A DNA stretch of 64,000 bases from Omphiscola glabra (taxonomy: Eukaryota; Mollusca; Gastropoda; Lymnaeidae): contig OZ024796.1 in NCBI GenBank assembly GCA_964017045.1, forward strand, positions 19,987,510 through 20,051,509, given 5' to 3'. Under the pieces are notes generated by a model. It did not search any database, had not been told where the DNA came from, and worked only from the letters and a program-made list of their open reading frames with translations. Position numbers and translations under genes: made by a program. Below are positions 63,025 through 64,000 of the stretch, piece by piece (positions within the stretch are counted from its first letter, which is position 1; every line of letters starts with the position of its first letter).

Positions 63025-63573
63025 GTTAATACAAAATGTTATTGTTTACTTCAGCAGCACAACATTTTGAGCTTTGTGTCTTGACAATTATTGGTTGATC
63101 ATTAAATTAGCCTAGAGTCTATTTTCATTGGATTGACTTGGCTTAATCTTATGTCAAATATAATCATAAAAAATATATAATATTCATAATGCACTTACTG
63201 GCTTTAGACTAGAGCTTTATTACTTAATAGCCTATAAATGATGTCATGCTATTTTGGCCAATTTTTGACAACCCCCTCCCCCAATGTGATGGCGTTTATG
63301 GATGGTCCCAGAGCAGTTGTTGGCAACCCACACCTCCTTTGCAGCTCTTTGAATGAATAGATACAGCAGTTTTTTAAGTTGTACCTAATCTTTCATGAAC
63401 ATTTAACAATCTGCTCCTGCCTGTGGCTGCCAAAATATTTTCTTATCTTAGATCTAATTTATAAAAGTATTTCCTCACTCATAAAGGTTGCTGACTTTTG
63501 GCCTATAATTAAAAAGCTAGGCCATTTTTCTTTAAGTTTAATTGAAACAAAAATTCTAAAATTTTCAGGAGCT
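63025..63573 (+). promoter_or_regulatory. Upstream region or 5' intron of the BTB gene
   Basis: Half a kilobase without a gene between the minisatellite and the BTB start codon. It ends in a pyrimidine-rich tract and an AG acceptor at 63567-63568, so its last part is intron. The promoter may lie here or further left. Confidence 0.4.
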
Positions 63574-64000
63574 ATGTCTGGACTGCTGTCAGCAGCCAGT
63601 GTTGACTGGGCAAATAAAATAAGATGTAATGTTGTTGACGGGCTGCGACAAAGTTTTCAGGATGGAATATTCACAGACATAGAAATTGAGGTTGGAATAC
63701 TTTTCTTTTAAAAGTTTAACTTAATAATTAATTAATTTCACTTATTTGATTCACTCTAATGTATGGCACAGCATTTGTTCTCTGTTACATTTGATCTTAT
63801 ACAAATAATCTATAAATCCAATAAATAGCACATCTGTAACAAATTTGCTTCTTATTATATTTATTCAGGTCAGTGATAGTGTATTTCGGTGCCATAAAGT
63901 TTTTTTGTGCGCCATTTCTGACTACTTTTTGGCAATGTTTACATCTGGAATGAGAGAGAGTGTTGACAGTCGTGTGACCATAAAGGATTTGTCTGGTTCA
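63574..64000 (+). CDS. BTB/POZ-domain protein, kelch-like type, 3' end outside window
   Basis: Two exons are visible: coding from ATG at 63574 to 63690, then 63869 to the window edge. The 83 residues begin MSGLLSAASVDWANKI and give the opening half of a BTB domain: GIFTDIEIEV, VFRCHKVFLCAISDYFLAMF, TSGMRES and VTIKDLSG. HKVxLxxxSxYFxxMFxxxMxE is the standard BTB signature. The ATG exon begins at an acceptor (TTTTCAG to 63568), so at least one non-coding exon precedes it. BTB proteins of this kind mostly act as substrate adaptors for CUL3 ubiquitin ligases, usually with BACK and kelch domains after the BTB; those would lie to the right, so the subfamily is undecided. Confidence 0.88.

Noticed and set aside
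62779..63084. Three overlapping frames with YPMSTGQGRIAV-type repeats
   Set aside because: Products of the seven-unit minisatellite.

Overview
The window is intron-rich, AT-rich animal DNA. Single-copy genes with short exons sit in long introns and gaps full of transposon debris. The best clue to the host is two copies of the SPIN family of hAT transposons, known from tetrapods, a triatomine bug and the pond snail Lymnaea stagnalis, together with OC1-like elements. A gastropod mollusc, perhaps a freshwater snail, is my inference; no ribosomal or mitochondrial marker is present to prove it.

Layout. (1) 71-15168, plus strand: the meiotic MutS homologue MSH5, 25 exons that keep one frame; the extreme N-terminus lies left of the window. 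It carries a 350-residue C-terminal extension in one last exon. (2) 15389-27451: no gene found; minisatellites, a SPIN copy with a perfect 8-bp target duplication, short hAT-type elements and a GC-rich dispersed repeat. (3) 27452-32599, plus: a complete five-exon GIPC PDZ adaptor gene. (4) 33475-38975: a 5.5-kb Mutator-like element with ~212-bp inverted repeats built of iterated GCGCACA-like motifs, a 10-bp target duplication and a broken FLYWCH/MULE transposase on the minus strand. (5) 42883-51589, minus: a complete 11-exon SPO11 gene whose first intron is packed with transposon relics; a SPIN copy with a second element nested in it lies 58 bp upstream of the start codon. (6) 51960-63570: no gene found; palindromic elements, LINE remnants, a 55-bp GC-rich array, a tRNA-derived SINE inside a long inverted-repeat element. 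(7) 63574 to the right edge, plus: the first two coding exons of a BTB-domain (kelch-like type) gene.

Genes together. SPO11 makes the meiotic double-strand breaks and MSH5 (with MSH4) stabilises recombination intermediates derived from them, so two meiotic recombination genes lie about 28 kb apart, with GIPC between. GIPC and SPO11 are convergent. No operon-like arrangement is implied.

The least expected structure is a small transposon family (four copies here) with 8-bp target duplications, a telomere-like TTTAGGG-rich core, and terminal arms that match each other within a copy but differ between copies.
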